Shown: positions 22,701 through 48,525, numbered from the stretch's first letter. The stretch is DNA of 64,000 nt from Anaeramoeba flamelloides (GCA_027625915.1 JANTQA010000033.1:6324001-6388000); one strand, 5' to 3'. The notes: generated by a model not told the origin, from the letters alone. A program made the numbers and translations.

Positions 22701-25478
22701 AGAGAAATGAAGAAAATTATCAGGGTAATAATTGCATAAATAGGTCCTATTGTTAATTTGCAATTTAAAATACTTTGATTCCAATATTATATCACAAGTT
22801 GTCGCATTGTTATTTCCAAAGCATATATTAGCATGGAAATGTGATCCCTTTTCAATTCTTGATCTTGAAAATTGTTGACAATTTTGATACAATTGCTTTG
22901 CAAATTGCTTTTTTATTGACGTGTTTTTGAATTGTAAATTAACAAAATGGAATTCATCAAAATAAAATTTACAAAATAATTTTTTTTTTGAATCCCAAAT
23001 CATATGTGAATATTGCGAATAATATCTATAAATTTTTAAATTTTGATAATTTAATTCAAAATAATTTTGATATAATATTATGTTCGCCGTTGTTACATAT
23101 TCCCATAATGAATTATATAATCCAACTAAAAATATAAATTCGTTCAAATTAAAATTAAAATTATTAAATTTGTTCTTTTTTGGAAGAAGATTTTTTTTTT
23201 TTTTTTTATTGTTATTTTCATAAACATTAACATTTTTTACTTCGTAAATTGAATTTGTGATCGAATTATTTCTTTTTTCATTTATGGTGATTTTTCTAGA
23301 TTTTAGTGGTGAAAGAAATTGAATACGCATCGTTTTTAAATATCGATTCATATTGTTGGTGTTATTCAAGTTGTTGTTGTTGTTTATGTTGAGTACACTT
23401 CCACTCTTGCTTTTTTTTAAAAATTTGTTTTTTAAATATAAAAAAGTATTAACCAATAAAAATTTTTCTATTAATGTTTCACTATAAAACAATAATTTTT
23501 CTCCATTATTGTTAATAAATAAAATTTTGTTCTCAAAAGATCTTTCAATAAAAATTCTTTGCTTATTTGAGTATTTTTCATTTAATATAATTTTATTATT
23601 TTTAATATTCCTAAACATGACATTCGTTTTTGAAAAAGTTATCATAATTTTTATTTTTTTCATTTTTTTCTTCTTATCAAATACTTTTTCTTCATTATTA
23701 TCACCGTATTCGTTTCGAGTATTGTCACCGCCTTTTTCTTTGTTTTCTTCATCGTAGTCTTCGTCTTCGCAGTTGTCGTCTTCTTGCAGTAGTTTTATTT
23801 TATTCTTTTTCTTTTTTTTATTTATTTTTTTATAAAAATCCGAAGAAATTTTCGAAAAATAATAATTTTCATAGTCCATATAAACTATCCAAATTGAAAG
23901 GTCTTCTTTATCACATTCCTCAAGTTGGCTTTCTATAATTTTAACCAAATTAGTAACACCAGGCGATTTTAATTCAACATAGCCAGATAGCCCAAGTGTT
24001 TGAAAGTTATTTGAAAAATCTGTATAATTTTGAAGGATAATTCCCTTTCCTTTATTATCAAAGGTTGACTCAATCATTGAATTAGAATAAGAATTAATAA
24101 CATTTGTTTTTGCATGGTTATCCTTTTCTATTGCAATTTCGTAACTAGAGAAATTATTTTTCAAACTTTTATTTGATCCCAATCCGTTAGATTGATTAAT
24201 ATTATTATTTCCATTGTTGTTATTGTTGACGTTGTTGTTATCATTACTGTTGCTGTAGTCGTCGTCGTCGTCGTCGTCGTAGTTATTGTTGTTGTTATCT
24301 CTTGAAATAATTTCTAAGAATTCATTTGAATTAAAACGTAAAATTGTTTTTTTAAAAAGTTTCGCCAAAGTGAAATTTTCACATTGAAATATTAATAAAT
24401 GTTTTTGATTAGCACCATTAAAAATTTCTAAATTTATAAAAGAATTCTCTTTGATTTTGTTAATTTGAATTGTGATTGAAATTTGATCCCAAAAAAAGTT
24501 TAATAATGGTTTGTTTAAATATGTTTCTGTTTCTGTTACATTTTCTGTTTTCTTTGTCTCGTTTACCCTTTCAAAATTTATTTCAATTTTTTGATTATTT
24601 TGACTGTGTTTTTTTTTTTGATTTTCTGGAATTGAATTAATCAAAAAAATTGAAAAGCCTTTCTCGTTCATTGAAAATTTGGATTTTATATATTTCAATT
24701 TTTGATGTTCAAAAATCTTTAATTTAAAATTAGCTGTTTTATTGTTTAAAGACCGAAATGCTAAGCAATTTATTTCCTTTGAAACAGGTAACAGTTCTCC
24801 AATGTTATTTGAGAATATGTTTAAAAACAGATTTTCTTTCTTATGAAATCTGTAATATTTTTCAAACATCCCATACGTCAAATGAATTTTTTCAAATTCT
24901 AATTCTGACGATGCTTTAAATAATTTAATTTTTTGGGTCTTATTCACTAAATTCTTAATAACCAATTCAAACCATCCCGATTCTCTTTCTTTTTGTTTTT
25001 CTTTTTCATTTTCTTTTTCATTTTCTTTTTCTTTTTCATTTTCTTTTTCTTTTTCTTTTTGTTTTACTTTTTCAAACTTTGATTCCTTTTTTTTCAAAAG
25101 AAAGACACAGCTTGTTGAATCACTTCCAAAATAACGAATAAGTTGACTGATCTTTTTCTTTTTGATATTTCTTTTTTGATAATAAAATTTTTCTTTTTCA
25201 AAACAAAGCCTGATTTTTTTTTTTGTTTTGGAAATCAAAATAAATTGTTCGTAACCAAGTCCAAAACTCCTTTCAATTTGTTGACAAATATTCTTCATAT
25301 GTAAACCATTGATTTCTTCTTTGTTGTATTTTCCTTTTTCTTTGGTTTCTTTTTTGATTTCTTTTGGATCATCGCCTTCATTAAAAGGAAAAATTTCACG
25401 ATCAGAATTTAAAGTTTCCTGCTTGTTATTTGTTGAAATGTATTCAATTGAGTTGTCCATTTTTGTTTGATCACTCAT
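19797..25478 (-). CDS. Large 1893-residue protein of repeated PH-like beta-rich segments, function unknown
   Basis: One uninterrupted frame from ATG at 25478 to TAA at 19797; I do not recognise the family. Between low-complexity linkers the protein repeats a layout of several short beta strands followed by an amphipathic helix, the outline of a PH or GRAM domain. Examples are at about residues 803-863 ([18 protein letters not shown]), 883-970, 996-1110 ([12 protein letters not shown]), 1222-1300 ([17 protein letters not shown]), 1320-1436, 1516-1586 ([15 protein letters not shown], then [11 protein letters not shown]), 1656-1770 ([15 protein letters not shown]) and 1810-1893. Linkers include KEKENEKEK units near residue 140-165, a long Asp/Asn run near 400, and a Gly/Ser/Glu run near 1040. 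No signal peptide or membrane segment is evident. A scaffold binding phosphoinositides or proteins is my inference. The gene is intronless, convergent with the KICS2-like gene. Confidence 0.8.
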   Translation of the reverse strand: MSDQTKMDNSIEYISTNNKQETLNSDREIFPFNEGDDPKEIKKETKEKGKYNKEEINGLHMKNICQQIERSFGLGYEQFILISKTKKKIRLCFEKEKFYYQKRNIKKKKISQLIRYFGSDSTSCVFLLKKKESKFEKVKQKEKEKENEKEKENEKENEKEKQKERESGWFELVIKNLVNKTQKIKLFKASSELEFEKIHLTYGMFEKYYRFHKKENLFLNIFSNNIGELLPVSKEINCLAFRSLNNKTANFKLKIFEHQKLKYIKSKFSMNEKGFSIFLINSIPENQKKKHSQNNQKIEINFERVNETKKTENVTETETYLNKPLLNFFWDQISITIQINKIKENSFINLEIFNGANQKHLLIFQCENFTLAKLFKKTILRFNSNEFLEIISRDNNNNNYDDDDDDDYSNSNDNNNVNNNNNGNNNINQSNGLGSNKSLKNNFSSYEIAIEKDNHAKTNVINSYSNSMIESTFDNKGKGIILQNYTDFSNNFQTLGLSGYVELKSPGVTNLVKIIESQLEECDKEDLSIWIVYMDYENYYFSKISSDFYKKINKKKKKNKIKLLQEDDNCEDEDYDEENKEKGGDNTRNEYGDNNEEKVFDKKKKMKKIKIMITFSKTNVMFRNIKNNKIILNEKYSNKQRIFIERSFENKILFINNNGEKLLFYSETLIEKFLLVNTFLYLKNKFLKKSKSGSVLNINNNNNLNNTNNMNRYLKTMRIQFLSPLKSRKITINEKRNNSITNSIYEVKNVNVYENNNKKKKKNLLPKKNKFNNFNFNLNEFIFLVGLYNSLWEYVTTANIILYQNYFELNYQNLKIYRYYSQYSHMIWDSKKKLFCKFYFDEFHFVNLQFKNTSIKKQFAKQLYQNCQQFSRSRIEKGSHFHANICFGNNNATTCDIILESKYFKLQINNRTYLCNYYPDNFLHFSTEEKELIKFELGNNLGSIYLKFDNYFESKDFETSFINYQERWISHSYGSPMNRFVGTIINKNNYNKKKDCILLITNQRLTIINDYTNNHKNKKCFENSINFGPNDKLYGSRSGSGSGSGSESESDSGGGSGSGSGSESDLAVEEKDNNIDDLLNDIKSLELTPIKYFNSEYCIVEKSKKNKCICFLIWNNNSKITIEFPNEKDSLDFFKNWNLICKKKIVLEKIFNKPFYETINKQNIMTNNNNHNVNMNNMLINNWKNRNYNFNGDSNINNYNLFKNKKWISYQIRFVNDKFQYNDLEGLLLLSRQYLLIHSYSQRGINNGKQSDKIICCLNEIKIELCPVYSSLIYLNFENTNWVIYFNSPKRRQGFLYKYNKFKELYNNDFKISSPIGNYFIVDFIDENFCIVEKRITIKLNKEYIKIIHLDSLLILEYNKLFLNTYDSINNLICQLDFFEGSGDDEDGVEKSANEEEKMGTGDNYENEIKYTMLLKFADFQLLQEFFKMFFYYKQSFLLKMNNNVNNNNSVGNDNYNIDKNKGNKNNVFLNDQKNKKSRKLFQIVDLNSEPDIKSLIDQENNFKVIFIPNNKESHSKDGSLNFDTEQRALTLIGYSKNLILLDKLDEIQIYYIKKKQLKIVDLEKKLNIIIQLESLQRCKELLNKFNKLQTQIRKSFEKYQKKRRIKRKSLLDFNSSNQNIQGRKNNNDNSNQIKKKGEEMGNENKLNKSKQTINFEIHWLYEKNKKWYPGVIRNVNQQIFLKTKSNQPQNQQKRIYSILFANNNINNINNNNNNRVQQNHVFVTKLKKENIKIIVKQEELNNFINTFFKNENSEKSSNQEQLPLNFQSNNQLLDKLILASATNIIHHQRISESTERMISSNRTNTFNVKILRTDFDNQSASLIVGNESVYFKYESKSKKLIITKKSQFIQSNSNPKIVKIFGDSKHIYRVLLESSKISTLLIKKLSQFQKKY

Positions 25479-28400
25479 AACTTTTTGAACTTGTAAGGAA
25501 ATGTTTGTTTTGTGATGGGTTTGATTACAATAATAAATAGAAAAAATGATAAATTGAAATTCGAACGAATTATCACCCTAAAAAGTAAATAGAAATTATT
25601 AGATTCTGTTGTAAATTCATAGAAAACTCTAAAAATAGATTTTATTGAAAAATGGAATACTATCAAACAAAATTAAAATATTCTTTTTGAGTAAATGTAA
25701 TGTATTTTTGGATAGTTTTCAATAAAATTATGAAAAAACTTTTTTTTCTTTAAATAGTCACAACTTATTATTGATTTTATAGTTTTAATTGTAATTTATA
25801 TTCTTACTCATCGAAATAAAACTTTGACTTTTTCTAGATCACCAAGATCTAAACACCTACAGTCGATGTATCATTTAAGGCAGCTCCAATTGATCAAATA
25901 ATGCACAAAAAAAAAACAGTAAGGAACAAAAAAATTTTTATAAGGCACAACTCAACAGTTTATGAATAGAATGTTTTTTTTTTTAGACTAATATCTGAGT
26001 TAAAAAATGGAATTGTTTATGATTATGAACAATCTTTTTTTGTACCTAAATTTAATTTTTTTTTGTGTACTTTATTTAACTGATTGGACCTTCTGTTAAA
26101 AATTCCTTGGAATGTAAAAATCAAACAAATAAAACTATTTGAAAGTTAATTTTAAAGGAATTTTCATTTTTTAAAATTGTTTATTATATAATTTTACCTT
26201 CACTTTGAAAGGAACTTTATTTTATATTATTTTTCCATATTTTAACTATTTGTAAATTAACAATAAAAAATTTTTATCTTTTTTGTTAGAATAAAAAAGA
26301 AAAAGAAAATTTTATAATTATAAAGTATGATGGCTAGAAAAATCTATATCTTTATGTTATAAAATTCATCATTGTTTTGGAATGAACCTATTCAATAAAC
26401 TGATAAAATAAATTTATATTTAACAAAAATTGAAAAAAAACACATGTTTTTATAAATCCTACAAATTTCAAAAATTCTTCTCGCCCTTAATAATAAATTT
26501 AAAAATTATTATTTTTTTTTCCCTTTTTTATTAGAGAACAACTAATTATTAAATATTCTTAATAATTCTCTTTTTAAATTATTATAGGCTTTTAAATAAT
26601 TAATATTTTAGAAAATTATTAAAAAAATAATAAAATCTAAATCTAAAATAAGGTATATGATAATCTTTACAAAGAGCATTACTAATCTTTTATCACTTAA
26701 ATTTCTTTTAATAAAATTTTTAACATGCAGATATTTAACCAACGGGTATGTATACTTTAAAATACATTATCTAATCTCCTTTCTTCTAAATATTTTTGGT
26801 AATTTTCGAACAATTTTTTTTTATTCAACTTAACTTTCTACAAAAGAAGGAAGAAGGAAAAGAAAAAACAGAAGGAAAAACAAAAAAAAAAAACTTTTTT
26901 ATATTAAAAAAAAATACAAGTTTGAATGATAAAATGTGTTATCACAATATTCTCAATAAATTTTCGAAGGTATTATTTAAAAAATAGTGATTAATTTACT
27001 TTATTACAAAAAAAAACAAAAAATCACAATAATTCATACAAGAGTGATAATCAATAAATCTCAAGAAATAAAAATATGTTTTTGGAAATCTCCTTATAAA
27101 AATCTTGAATTTTACAAATCTTTGAGACTTTTACAACATTTTTACCCTTTAAAAATGTTGAATAGTGTGTGTAAGGGGTTTTAAATTGTCTTTAAGTAAT
27201 TGTAAGTTTTGAAAGACATCAAACTTTTATAAATGGAATGAGTTTGTTTGTACCAAAAAATAAATTTGAGTTGTTTATATATTTTTTGCCTATATATAAA
27301 AAAACAAATGAATATTGTCATCAAACAAATAATCACCCATTCAGAAAATGTATTATAATAATTAATAGATATTTTTTTTTAATATGTGGTTATTGATTTC
27401 ACAAATTGAATGACATGAAAGAAGAAAGAGGAATTGTCATGCTTATTGGTGAAGGGTTTGAAAAAGACCTTTAAAATCAAGTTGAATTATCTCTCGAAAA
27501 CAAGATACGAAAAGTCAAATAAGATTACAAAAAAAAAAAAAAACAAACAAGTATTAGAATTAACAAAAGTGTGTTTTGGGTCTTGAAAAGAATTTTTTAC
27601 TTAATAAAAGATCTTATTCAAACTTTAAAAGAATAAAAAATGCTTTAACTTAAGATCGTATATTTTAAAGAACGAATGAAATGTTGATACCTTTTTAGAA
27701 GCTTTTATTCAACACAATTTAAAACACCCTGGTTAACTGGGAAAATCTTTATTATTCTTTATTTATTAAGTTTGAAGATCCAAAGAGGTCAAGCAATCTG
27801 TATGTCGAATCAAAATACAATAAAGGTCTTGATCTAATCCTGAATTTAATTACATTCTTTTTTGAGTTTTTTAAGGAAATTCATTTTTTTCATCTAATCT
27901 TTTTTTTTGATCAAAAAAAAATTCATTATAAAAATATTACTGAATTGGCCCAAAATACATCAACTATAAAATCCAGATTATTTGCTGATCTTGGTTTTTA
28001 GAATATAAGAACATTTTGACAATTATGGTGGTTTTATAGAATAGCATGATTTGTATCAATAGCAAGATATTCTTGATTTTCGCAATTTTAATAATTATCT
28101 CATTTTTATAATATTAATTGCTTTTATTTTTTAAACTTTATTGTAATTTTAAAAAGGTATTTCAAAAGTGTCCAATGGTATGATTTAAAAAATAAAAATT
28201 TATTTAATTCAGAATCCGAGATCAAACCATATGAAATCTACTCCCAAAACAATCTAAAGAATGTAAAAATTATTAAAAAATACAATATTTTTATTATAGA
28301 AAATTTTGTTGATTATTCTCAGGTGTAAAAATTGATAACTAAATAGATTAATTTTTTTTTTTTAAAATTTGTGATTTTTCCAAAAACATAATAAAACTTT

Positions 28401-28882
28401 TTATGGACACTTCGAGAGGAAGAAGATCCCTGTCAAAAAAAGTTGATCTTGGTCAAAACAAAAATTTCAATTAAGCACAAGAATAAAAATGTTTAAGGAA
28501 GTAACTGAAATTCGGAAATCATAAAAAATTCCCAAAATTTTAAATAAAAAAAACAACAACCCAAACATTTTTAATCTATTAAGACAACATTTTTTTCACA
28601 AATGTAACCTAAATAATATTTATACGAAAAAAGAAAAGAGAAAAAATAACACTGAAAATTAATTTCAAAATTAATTATATTTTGTTATTAATAAAAATTC
28701 ATCCAATATTCAGACTAAATATTTTTTTAAAAAAAATATACATAATAATTAAGATAGCACTATTGGTGAAGATTTAGTCAATAAAATAAAAGGCCATAAA
28801 TTAAAAAAAAAAAAAAAAAAAGAGGGGAGTTTGGTGAGAAGAAGGAGAATAAAAGTAATTCTACTCAACGGAACAAGAAAAG
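25479..28882. other. Spacer, no convincing gene
   Basis: It lies between the 5' end of the 1893-residue gene and the 3' end of the oxidoreductase, both minus strand, so the promoter of the former is here. Two abutting plus-strand frames at 26796-26987 and 26987-27184 (63 and 65 residues) are Lys/Phe/Ile-rich, match nothing I know and overlap by one base in different frames; I do not call them genes. The rest is AT-rich with homopolymers. Confidence 0.55.
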
Positions 28883-30508
28883 TTAAAAGCTGGTAACCTC
28901 TCTGGAGAAATCAAGCACGATTTCAGAATTTGAAGAATCCAAGCAATCGTTTTGTATTTGTTTTACCAATCTTGCAGGTCCACAAGCAAAAACGCCAATC
29001 CTTTTAACATTTTTTTTTTCTGCCTTTTCTGCTGTGCTTTTTAGGATTTGGGAAAAATTAGGCCTTCCAAAATGCACAAAATCTGGGATTGTATATTTAT
29101 TTTCAAAATCTTCTCTCTTTTGCCGAGTGACAAAGCATTTGACTTGGTATTTCTTTAATTGATCTGAGACTTTTTCTAATTGATCTTGGAATAATTCAAG
29201 TCCTTGGAATTCTTTCACCATCCAATAGAATTTTAGTTTTATTAACTTGTCGCCAAAATCTGTGTCCTGTAATTCTTTTAAGGCCAACATCAAAGACAGG
29301 ATGGGGCCTACACCGCACCCGCCACCGATTAAAATGAAATATTTATAGCTAAGCACGTCTAATGATGATGTCCCCAATGGCCCTTCGATTTTGACGGGCT
29401 TGTCTAACAAGAACTTGTTTGGGGAATCCACAACCTTCTTCGACCAATCGCCCATTGCCTTGATTAAAATGTCAATCCTCATCTTGCCCGTTTGTTTGTC
29501 CGGTAGTCGTGGTGGTGAGCAGATTGTCAATGGATGCATTTGGTATTTGCTAATCGAGGGGATACACAATCTAATCCATTGCATAGGTTCATATTCAAAA
29601 TTATCGATTTCAACTGTGAGAACTTTCGAATCTGGGGTATAGGAAGAGCTATTTGTTTGATTCTTCTCTGAATTTTTATCCTTGCTGTTGTTCTCAGAAT
29701 TATTTTCATTATGATCACTGTTGCTGTTGTTGTTGTTGTTGCAGTTGCTTGATTTTTGATCTTGATTGGTTGGAAGATAACTTTTTTGTGATCGAATAGC
29801 TACAATTTTTGCAGGTGTTTTGAAATAAAAAAGAAAAATTCGATAAAACAAATCAATAACCCACAAGGAAAACCCAACTGCAGTTGTACACAAAAAGGGT
29901 TTTAAGTCATGAGTCAAAGATGCGACTGGAAACAAAAAGATTGTAAAAATAACATGACTAAAGTAGAAGGGCTCATAGACTTTTTTTCTTAGCTTTAATC
30001 CTTTTTTCAAGCAGAAGAGAACCACAAAGGTTAGAAGCGAAAAAGCAAAGCCACGTGACGAAGGTACACTGGATTTGTCGATTGTTATTATTGAAATTTT
30101 CGAGACAAAAAAGGCAAGGGCATACAAGAAGGAATGTAATTTGATTAACTTGATTGTTTGCTTGCCAGACTTTTTATGAAGCCAAAGGGTATGCTCATAG
30201 GAGGTGTAGAAAAATTTTTGCAAAATTGAATGGTGAGTAATGGACAAAAATAATGTCAAACTTGAGATACGAATCAAGCTTCCTACAAACCCAATCAGGA
30301 AAAGAAAAAGTGGTTTTTTATAATTTTGAATGATAGAAACGATCCCGTAGATCACCAAGACACAATAATACATCTTCAGTAAAATGTAATCAGAATTGGT
30401 CCTTAAACTATTTCTTTTTGCTCGTCTTGTCAAAGTGTTGTGATGAAACAATTTGAATCCCTTTGAAGTGTGGCTTGGAAAAAAGTTAATCTTTGAAGAT
30501 CCATTCAT
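28883..30508 (-). CDS. Ferric reductase / NADPH oxidase family flavocytochrome b
   Basis: Moves electrons from NADPH through FAD and two haems across a membrane, to ferric iron or oxygen. An N-terminal membrane domain (about residues 40-235) has several hydrophobic segments and two histidine pairs suited to haem binding: H111 and H125 (13 residues between, as in the family) and H185 and H200 (14 between). After an Asn/Ser-rich linker (250-290) comes the reductase half: FAD motif HPLTICSPP (325-333), GPLGTSS (376-382), NADPH-binding GGGCGVGP (395-402), FGRPNF (480-485), CGPARL (509-514), and a C-terminal Phe. There are no EF hands, so a calcium-regulated NOX5/DUOX form is unlikely. It is a single exon of 541 residues. 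Sequence alone does not separate a metalloreductase from a superoxide-producing oxidase. Confidence 0.85.
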   Translation of the reverse strand: MNGSSKINFFPSHTSKGFKLFHHNTLTRRAKRNSLRTNSDYILLKMYYCVLVIYGIVSIIQNYKKPLFLFLIGFVGSLIRISSLTLFLSITHHSILQKFFYTSYEHTLWLHKKSGKQTIKLIKLHSFLYALAFFVSKISIITIDKSSVPSSRGFAFSLLTFVVLFCLKKGLKLRKKVYEPFYFSHVIFTIFLFPVASLTHDLKPFLCTTAVGFSLWVIDLFYRIFLFYFKTPAKIVAIRSQKSYLPTNQDQKSSNCNNNNNSNSDHNENNSENNSKDKNSEKNQTNSSSYTPDSKVLTVEIDNFEYEPMQWIRLCIPSISKYQMHPLTICSPPRLPDKQTGKMRIDILIKAMGDWSKKVVDSPNKFLLDKPVKIEGPLGTSSLDVLSYKYFILIGGGCGVGPILSLMLALKELQDTDFGDKLIKLKFYWMVKEFQGLELFQDQLEKVSDQLKKYQVKCFVTRQKREDFENKYTIPDFVHFGRPNFSQILKSTAEKAEKKNVKRIGVFACGPARLVKQIQNDCLDSSNSEIVLDFSREVTSF

Positions 30509-31616
30509 CTTGAAGAAAAAGATAAAAAAAAAAATTTGTTTTATTTTTTTTGTAGTTTTTTTTATTCATTTCCCATTATTTTTTTGATATCCATAGATCT
30601 GAATGAGATTAGAGAAAAAATTACTGAGTATCCTTAAAATATTTTAATATTCCTCAAACATTAAAAATTGCACTATTTTTTCTTTGGAAATGTTCTTATT
30701 TTTGAGTATCATTTTTTACTGACTTCTGAGTCTATTATTTTCAATTTTATCAACCAAACTCAACTTGGGTTGTTGATAGTTCTTTTAAGAATTCAAGTTT
30801 AGAAGAAAAAAAGTGAAATTCGAATTATTAGAATTTGTCAATTTATCCTCATACTGATGTGTTTCTCATAAAAGTTAAAAACGAAAAAAAAAGATTGGTA
30901 TTATTAAGATTAACTCTTATTTTGAATTTTCTATTCATTTTTATTCCAAATTATTGATGATTTTTAAATGAGCACTTTTTTTCAAATCAAGTTTGACTGA
31001 TTTTACAATCTTATTCAATTATACACTAAACGAAAGGAGACTCGATATCAGAGGGAACAAATGAAACATTAATACTCAATATTTTCGAGAAACTAGTTAT
31101 CCCATATCAGATATCGGACACAGGGGAATTATATAAAACTTCAATTAAGAGTGGGTGTTCTGTGGGACTTTGTGGGGTTTACTCCCAGAAAAACTTGGCA
31201 TGAACATTAATTAAATTTTGTTTTTACTTGCGAAAATAGTTGGAATAAAATGAAATTGGAAACTTTTAGTTAGATAATAGAAATACTTTAGTTGACATTT
31301 CTTCCTTAGTATCAAAATTTATTTACAATATAATTAACAAACCACAACTTCAATTTCCTAAGGCAACTGTATTTATGTTGTTTGTTGAACTTGTATTTAT
31401 AAAAGTCTCGAGTTAAGAAAAAAAAAGGTCTATTTTGGGGTAAAAATTTTAAATTGATTTAGGAATGAATTTTAGTTTTATTCAACTTGGGGAAATTTTT
31501 TAGTTGATAACAGATGGTTTTGAAAATGTTGTACTCATCTTCTCAAACTGAAAGATATATAAAAATAATTATTGAGGAAAACTATTCGTTATCCAAGTTT
31601 ATCCATGATTCGATAG

Positions 31617-32170
31617 AACATTGTACAATCAAAGATTTTATTAGATTCTCTTAAATTCTGGAAAACCATGGAAAAATGTGATAACTTTTCCAGGGCTTAA
31701 AACATTGAGTAAAATTGATTGATTTTACTCTATTCTTTTAAATTCTTGAAAACCAAATGAAAGTATCTGTCAAATATTCTGCCAAGTTCCGTAGAGTGCC
31801 TAGTTTTTTTTAACTAATAAAATTAAAAAGAAAACCTAACGGCGGTTTTCCAGAATTTAAAAGAATAATATAAAATCAAAAAAAAAAAATTTTTATTTCA
31901 ATTTAAAACAATATATAATTCTATAATGGTCAAAACCATTGATTTTACATTTCGGATATATTTCTTAGATTTGAAATATTATTGAAAGATAATAAAATTA
32001 CCTCTTAGTTGTGTGAAAAATTTTATGAAATTTTTTTTTTTTATATTAAATCAAAAAAAAAAAACTTAAAATAGTATGAGTAATTGAATTTTCCAACTTA
32101 TATTGTGTAATAGCTTTTAAAATAATTGTTGATCTAAGATCTCTGATAAAATAATAGTTTTTATAAGAAT
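31617..32170 (-). repeat. Dispersed repeat R5, diverged copy
   Basis: Several palindromic pieces based on CCAGAATTTAAAAGAAT and its complement (31627-31666, 31687-31752, 31845-31880), followed by sequence whose reverse complement resembles 95-200 of copy 1. Segment 31781-31800 also carries the GGCACTCTACG motif of the 17971 repeat, in reverse. Boundaries are approximate. Confidence 0.45.
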
Positions 32171-33283
32171 CGAAATTATTAAAAAAGTGAAAAACTGGTA
32201 AATATTTATTTATTTTTGATTTAATTATTTCGATTATAATTTGGTCAAAAATATCTATGTTCGGGACATAAAATCAAACTTTTCAATTTAAAATGTGTAC
32301 CTTTTTCCCCCTGTTTTAATTCAAGGTGTGATTTGGTCTCCAATTGTATATTATACTTCAATCTGTTTTTAAAGGTGAATCCTTTGATTTTTTGTAAAAT
32401 TTTAAATTATAAATATAAATTGATTATAATTATGAGTTATTTTTTTTTTGAATTGATTTTTATTTTTATTTGGGTCCAAAATTTCGGTTAAAATTGATTT
32501 CGTTTTTTAAAAAAATTCTGCATTTAAAGCTTCCTTTTTTAAAATTTTTTTCAATGTCGAAATTTAGGAAAACAATATAATATTTGCTTATTTTTGAATA
32601 TCTGATATCTTAAAATAAAAAAAAAAATTGTTTCATTGAAACACATAAACTTTGAACCGAATTTTCTAACTAAAAAATTCTAAATTAAGGCATATTTTGA
32701 CAGAAACTTTTTTATAAACAAAATATTTCACTATTTTCTGAAAATTTGTGACTTTCTTGAAAAAGTTTTCAGGGATTAAATCCCTTTCAAATTTTACTCC
32801 TTAAAATTATCCAATCTCTATATAAGCATTATATGGGGAAAAGATCCACCTATTTTAATTTAAAATGATTGTTTTACAAGTTTTATTTAGTTTTTAAAAT
32901 TTTTACTAATTTTTTTTTAATAGATATATAAACTTTATTTCAAATATAGGGACTGGTTTTAAATCAAAAAAAATTGTTTAGATGTTTTTTTTTTTGAATA
33001 ATAATGTGTTTTATTAAAATGTTGAGATAATAACCAATATAGATTAATAAATAAAAATAGACTGTAATCATTTTATTATTTGAAAGACAAACGAAAAAAC
33101 GCCAAAAATAATAATAATAAATTTTGCAACTAATTTTGAAATTTGGCTTATATATTCTATTTGAGTAACTTTATTCTTTAATCAAAATTGGCTGGTACTC
33201 AAACTACTTTTTCTTAATAGTCTTGTTATATTATGCTTTGTACAGTCTATGATAGAAGTTGTTTCTTCAAAATATGATTTTTA

Positions 33284-33315
33284 TCAAAAAAAAAAAAAAA
33301 AAAAGGGGGGGGGGG
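33284..33315 (+). repeat. A-run followed by G11
   Basis: About 21 A then 11 G (33305-33315), with a further GGGGG nearby. Long G runs are otherwise nearly absent from this DNA. Confidence 0.85.
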
Positions 33316-33580
33316 CACAAAAAAGGGGGTCTCCAGTTTAAATATTTGAATTAATCGTTTAAATAAGTAAATCTAAGAATTATATGGTATTATTTTCGAA
33401 ATCTTAGAATTTTTATTTAATGCTAAATTAAGAAAACTTCTTTTTTTATTGTAAAATTGTACTAAAACCGGGTTTTCGTATAATTAAATTTTGGAGACAT
33501 TTTGTATTATTAATTCATTGAAAAATACAAATATAAATCTGTGTTTTAATTGATCATAGAGTAAATGAAAAAAATCACTA

Positions 33581-33774
33581 CAGTTAATTTTGCTTTTAAG
33601 ACACAAACTTTGAAGGTAATTTAAGGTACAAAAAAATCTTAAATTAAGGTACAAAATTCAAATTCTAGTAAAATAATTTGTGTAAAAAAAAATTCCAAAA
33701 AATGTACCTTAATTTGAGATTTTTTTGTATCTTAAATTTCCTTCAAAGTTTGTGTCTTAAAGGGGGAATGACTG
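33581..33774. mobile_element. 194-bp Tc1/mariner-type MITE
   Basis: TA at 33579-33580 and 33775-33776. The terminal inverted repeats begin CAGT on both strands and stay similar for about 65 bp, including AAGACACAAACTTTGAAGG and its complement. CAGT ends with a TA target are typical of the Tc1/mariner/pogo group. Non-coding. Confidence 0.8.
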
Positions 33775-36131
33775 TAGTAAATTTAAAATAAATTCAAAAA
33801 ATATTAATTAATGAATCAAAAAGAAATAAATTCACTTTTTGCAACAAGAAAAAACGTATATTAAATCATAATTTTAGAAATTAATTATTATTTTTGCTGC
33901 TTTGATCCCTTTTTTTTATACATTTTCAAAAAGTTCGATATTCAAAATATTTCTAAATTATTTATCAAAAAAAATTCTTCATAAGAATATTGTTATCTTG
34001 ATTTTCTGGGAATAAGTCCACAATATATATATTTAAAAATAAAATCCATTGCTTTTTTAATTACTTTGTATAAAAAATATATTTCATTTCAAAAAATACA
34101 ATAATTATTTTTATTTGTAAGAAAAAAGTTTCTTTATTTAACTGATTTCATATCAATTTTTTCTTTTCTTTATTATTTTCATAAACAAAATAGAAAAAAA
34201 AACAGACCATAAAGTTAGAAATTCTATCAAAATACTTTTTCAAGAACTCATGAAAATAAAGTTAATCTTTAATAAAGATTTTTAATTTTGAAATTTTAAT
34301 TAAAAATCCTTTTAAATATTTCCAGTGGGTTAGTGTGAATTCAAAAATCAAAAATATCAAAATTTTTAAAATATTATCAAATAAATAAAAAAATAAGAAT
34401 TAATAAATATAGGTATTATCATTTAACTGGTTTTAATACAATAAAAGTTCATAATGTATACTCTGACTATTTGAAAAAAAATATTCAATAATCTTTTAAA
34501 TTTCAAGAAATTTAATAAATGTTTGTGAATAAAAGAAATGGTCAATATTTCTCAGAGCTTCAAGGAATCAATAGTTGATAAAATTTTCAAACAGTATTAA
34601 AATAAGATTTGAATTTGAAAAAAATATTTGTTTACTTAAACTATTAGAAAATTAAACATGATATATGTATAAAAAATAAATTATTTTTTTGTAATTTACT
34701 TTTTTCTTTTAAACATCTAAACAAAAATATAAGCATTCTTTTTACTAAAAATTTGATTGGAAAAAACTCAATTATTAAGGATAATAATTGATTTCTTGGG
34801 AGTTAAAAAATGAGTTTTTTTATTACGTTTAATTGAATCTTATATAAATAGTTCCCTATTATATTTGGGAAACAAAATTCAGTAAAGTTATATAACTGTA
34901 TATTACTTCAATTTGTCAGAAAAGAGTTTTAACAAAACTTTTACAAAAGTGATTTTAAAGAGAAAAATAGGTGTTTATTTTGGTTATTACAATTTCGATT
35001 GCCTAAAATAGATAGATTTAGAATATTTAATCTATATTTCAATTGGGACAGCTAACGGTTATTCCAAATCCAATATATTTATCAATAAAATTGGAATTTT
35101 AAAGAATATTTACACTTTTGATCAAAAAAAAAGATCTTAAAGATTTTTATAATTTACTAGTTTGAGTTTTGAACTTTAATCTACCTTTCAAGATAAGTAT
35201 AAAATAGAACTTTTCCAAATTTGAATTCTGAATATTGTTTCCTCAAGCATAAACCTTAAAAATTTTTCAAGAATAACAGATTTTTTGTAAAAAAAGTCTC
35301 AAATTTTATACTTCTAAAAAGATCCATTTATATTTGATATTATAAACTTTTGCTATTATTTTACTAATCAAATATTTAGAGACATCTGATCAATGTATCA
35401 CTAATACAGTTTACATTTAATAAAAACATACTTGAATTTTTGACTTCTTCTTGATATACTCTAATCACTCACATATCAAATACAAGCAAAAAAAGGGATG
35501 TCATAAAAAAAATGTCTTTCTTTTAGTTCACTAGTTTCTTTTCTTTGGAATAAAAGTTAAGTATTTTGAATTTTAGTCAAGAAAAAAAATCAAAAGGGAG
35601 TGCCAACAAAGATAAAGCTTTTCAAATTTGACTTCAAATATTTTTTTTTTTTATTTCAGGTTTTGATCTTGTCTTAACACGATTTGTAATCGATACTCAG
35701 TCTGAAATCTGTTCACCCTAGTTCGATAATTCGAAAGAGTTTCAAGTTTGTGGATTTCCATTCAATTTGCAAAACATGCTCTTTTCAAAAGGCAAAAGTA
35801 TATTTGAATTTTAGTTCGCAATGAAACTGAAGACATTTATCTAATTTTTAGGTTTTGAGAACTTTACATGAATTCAATTATTTGAAATTTGTGGTTTCTT
35901 TTGGTTCTCTTGAGTATGGGTATTGGGTATTTAACTGCGCTTTCGGATGGGTATAAATAAAATTTTTTGTTTAAATGATTTTTACAAAGTAATCAATTTT
36001 AATTTGGAAAATACTCGGAATTTGTCAACTATTTGACTTGTATTTCGTTTGAGAAATCCAATTCTAGTTGTACAATCAAAATAAATCATAATCCAAAAAG
36101 TGTTATTTTTTAGATTTTTCCATTAACAACT

Positions 36132-48525
<12,394 letters not shown>

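Larger units (their letters stand above)
30509..36131. other. Spacer between the divergent oxidoreductase and NDR kinase genes
   Basis: This 5.6 kb stretch must include both promoters; none can be pinned down. A less AT-rich patch at about 31020-31200 has no frame. It contains an R5 repeat copy (31617-32170), an A-run followed by 11 G (33284-33315), and a TA-flanked inverted-repeat element (33581-33774). No coding sequence is seen on either strand. Confidence 0.6.

Noticed and set aside
26796-27184. Two abutting plus-strand frames in the 25479-28882 spacer
   Set aside because: Different frames overlapping by one base, low-complexity composition, and no convincing splice pair to join them.
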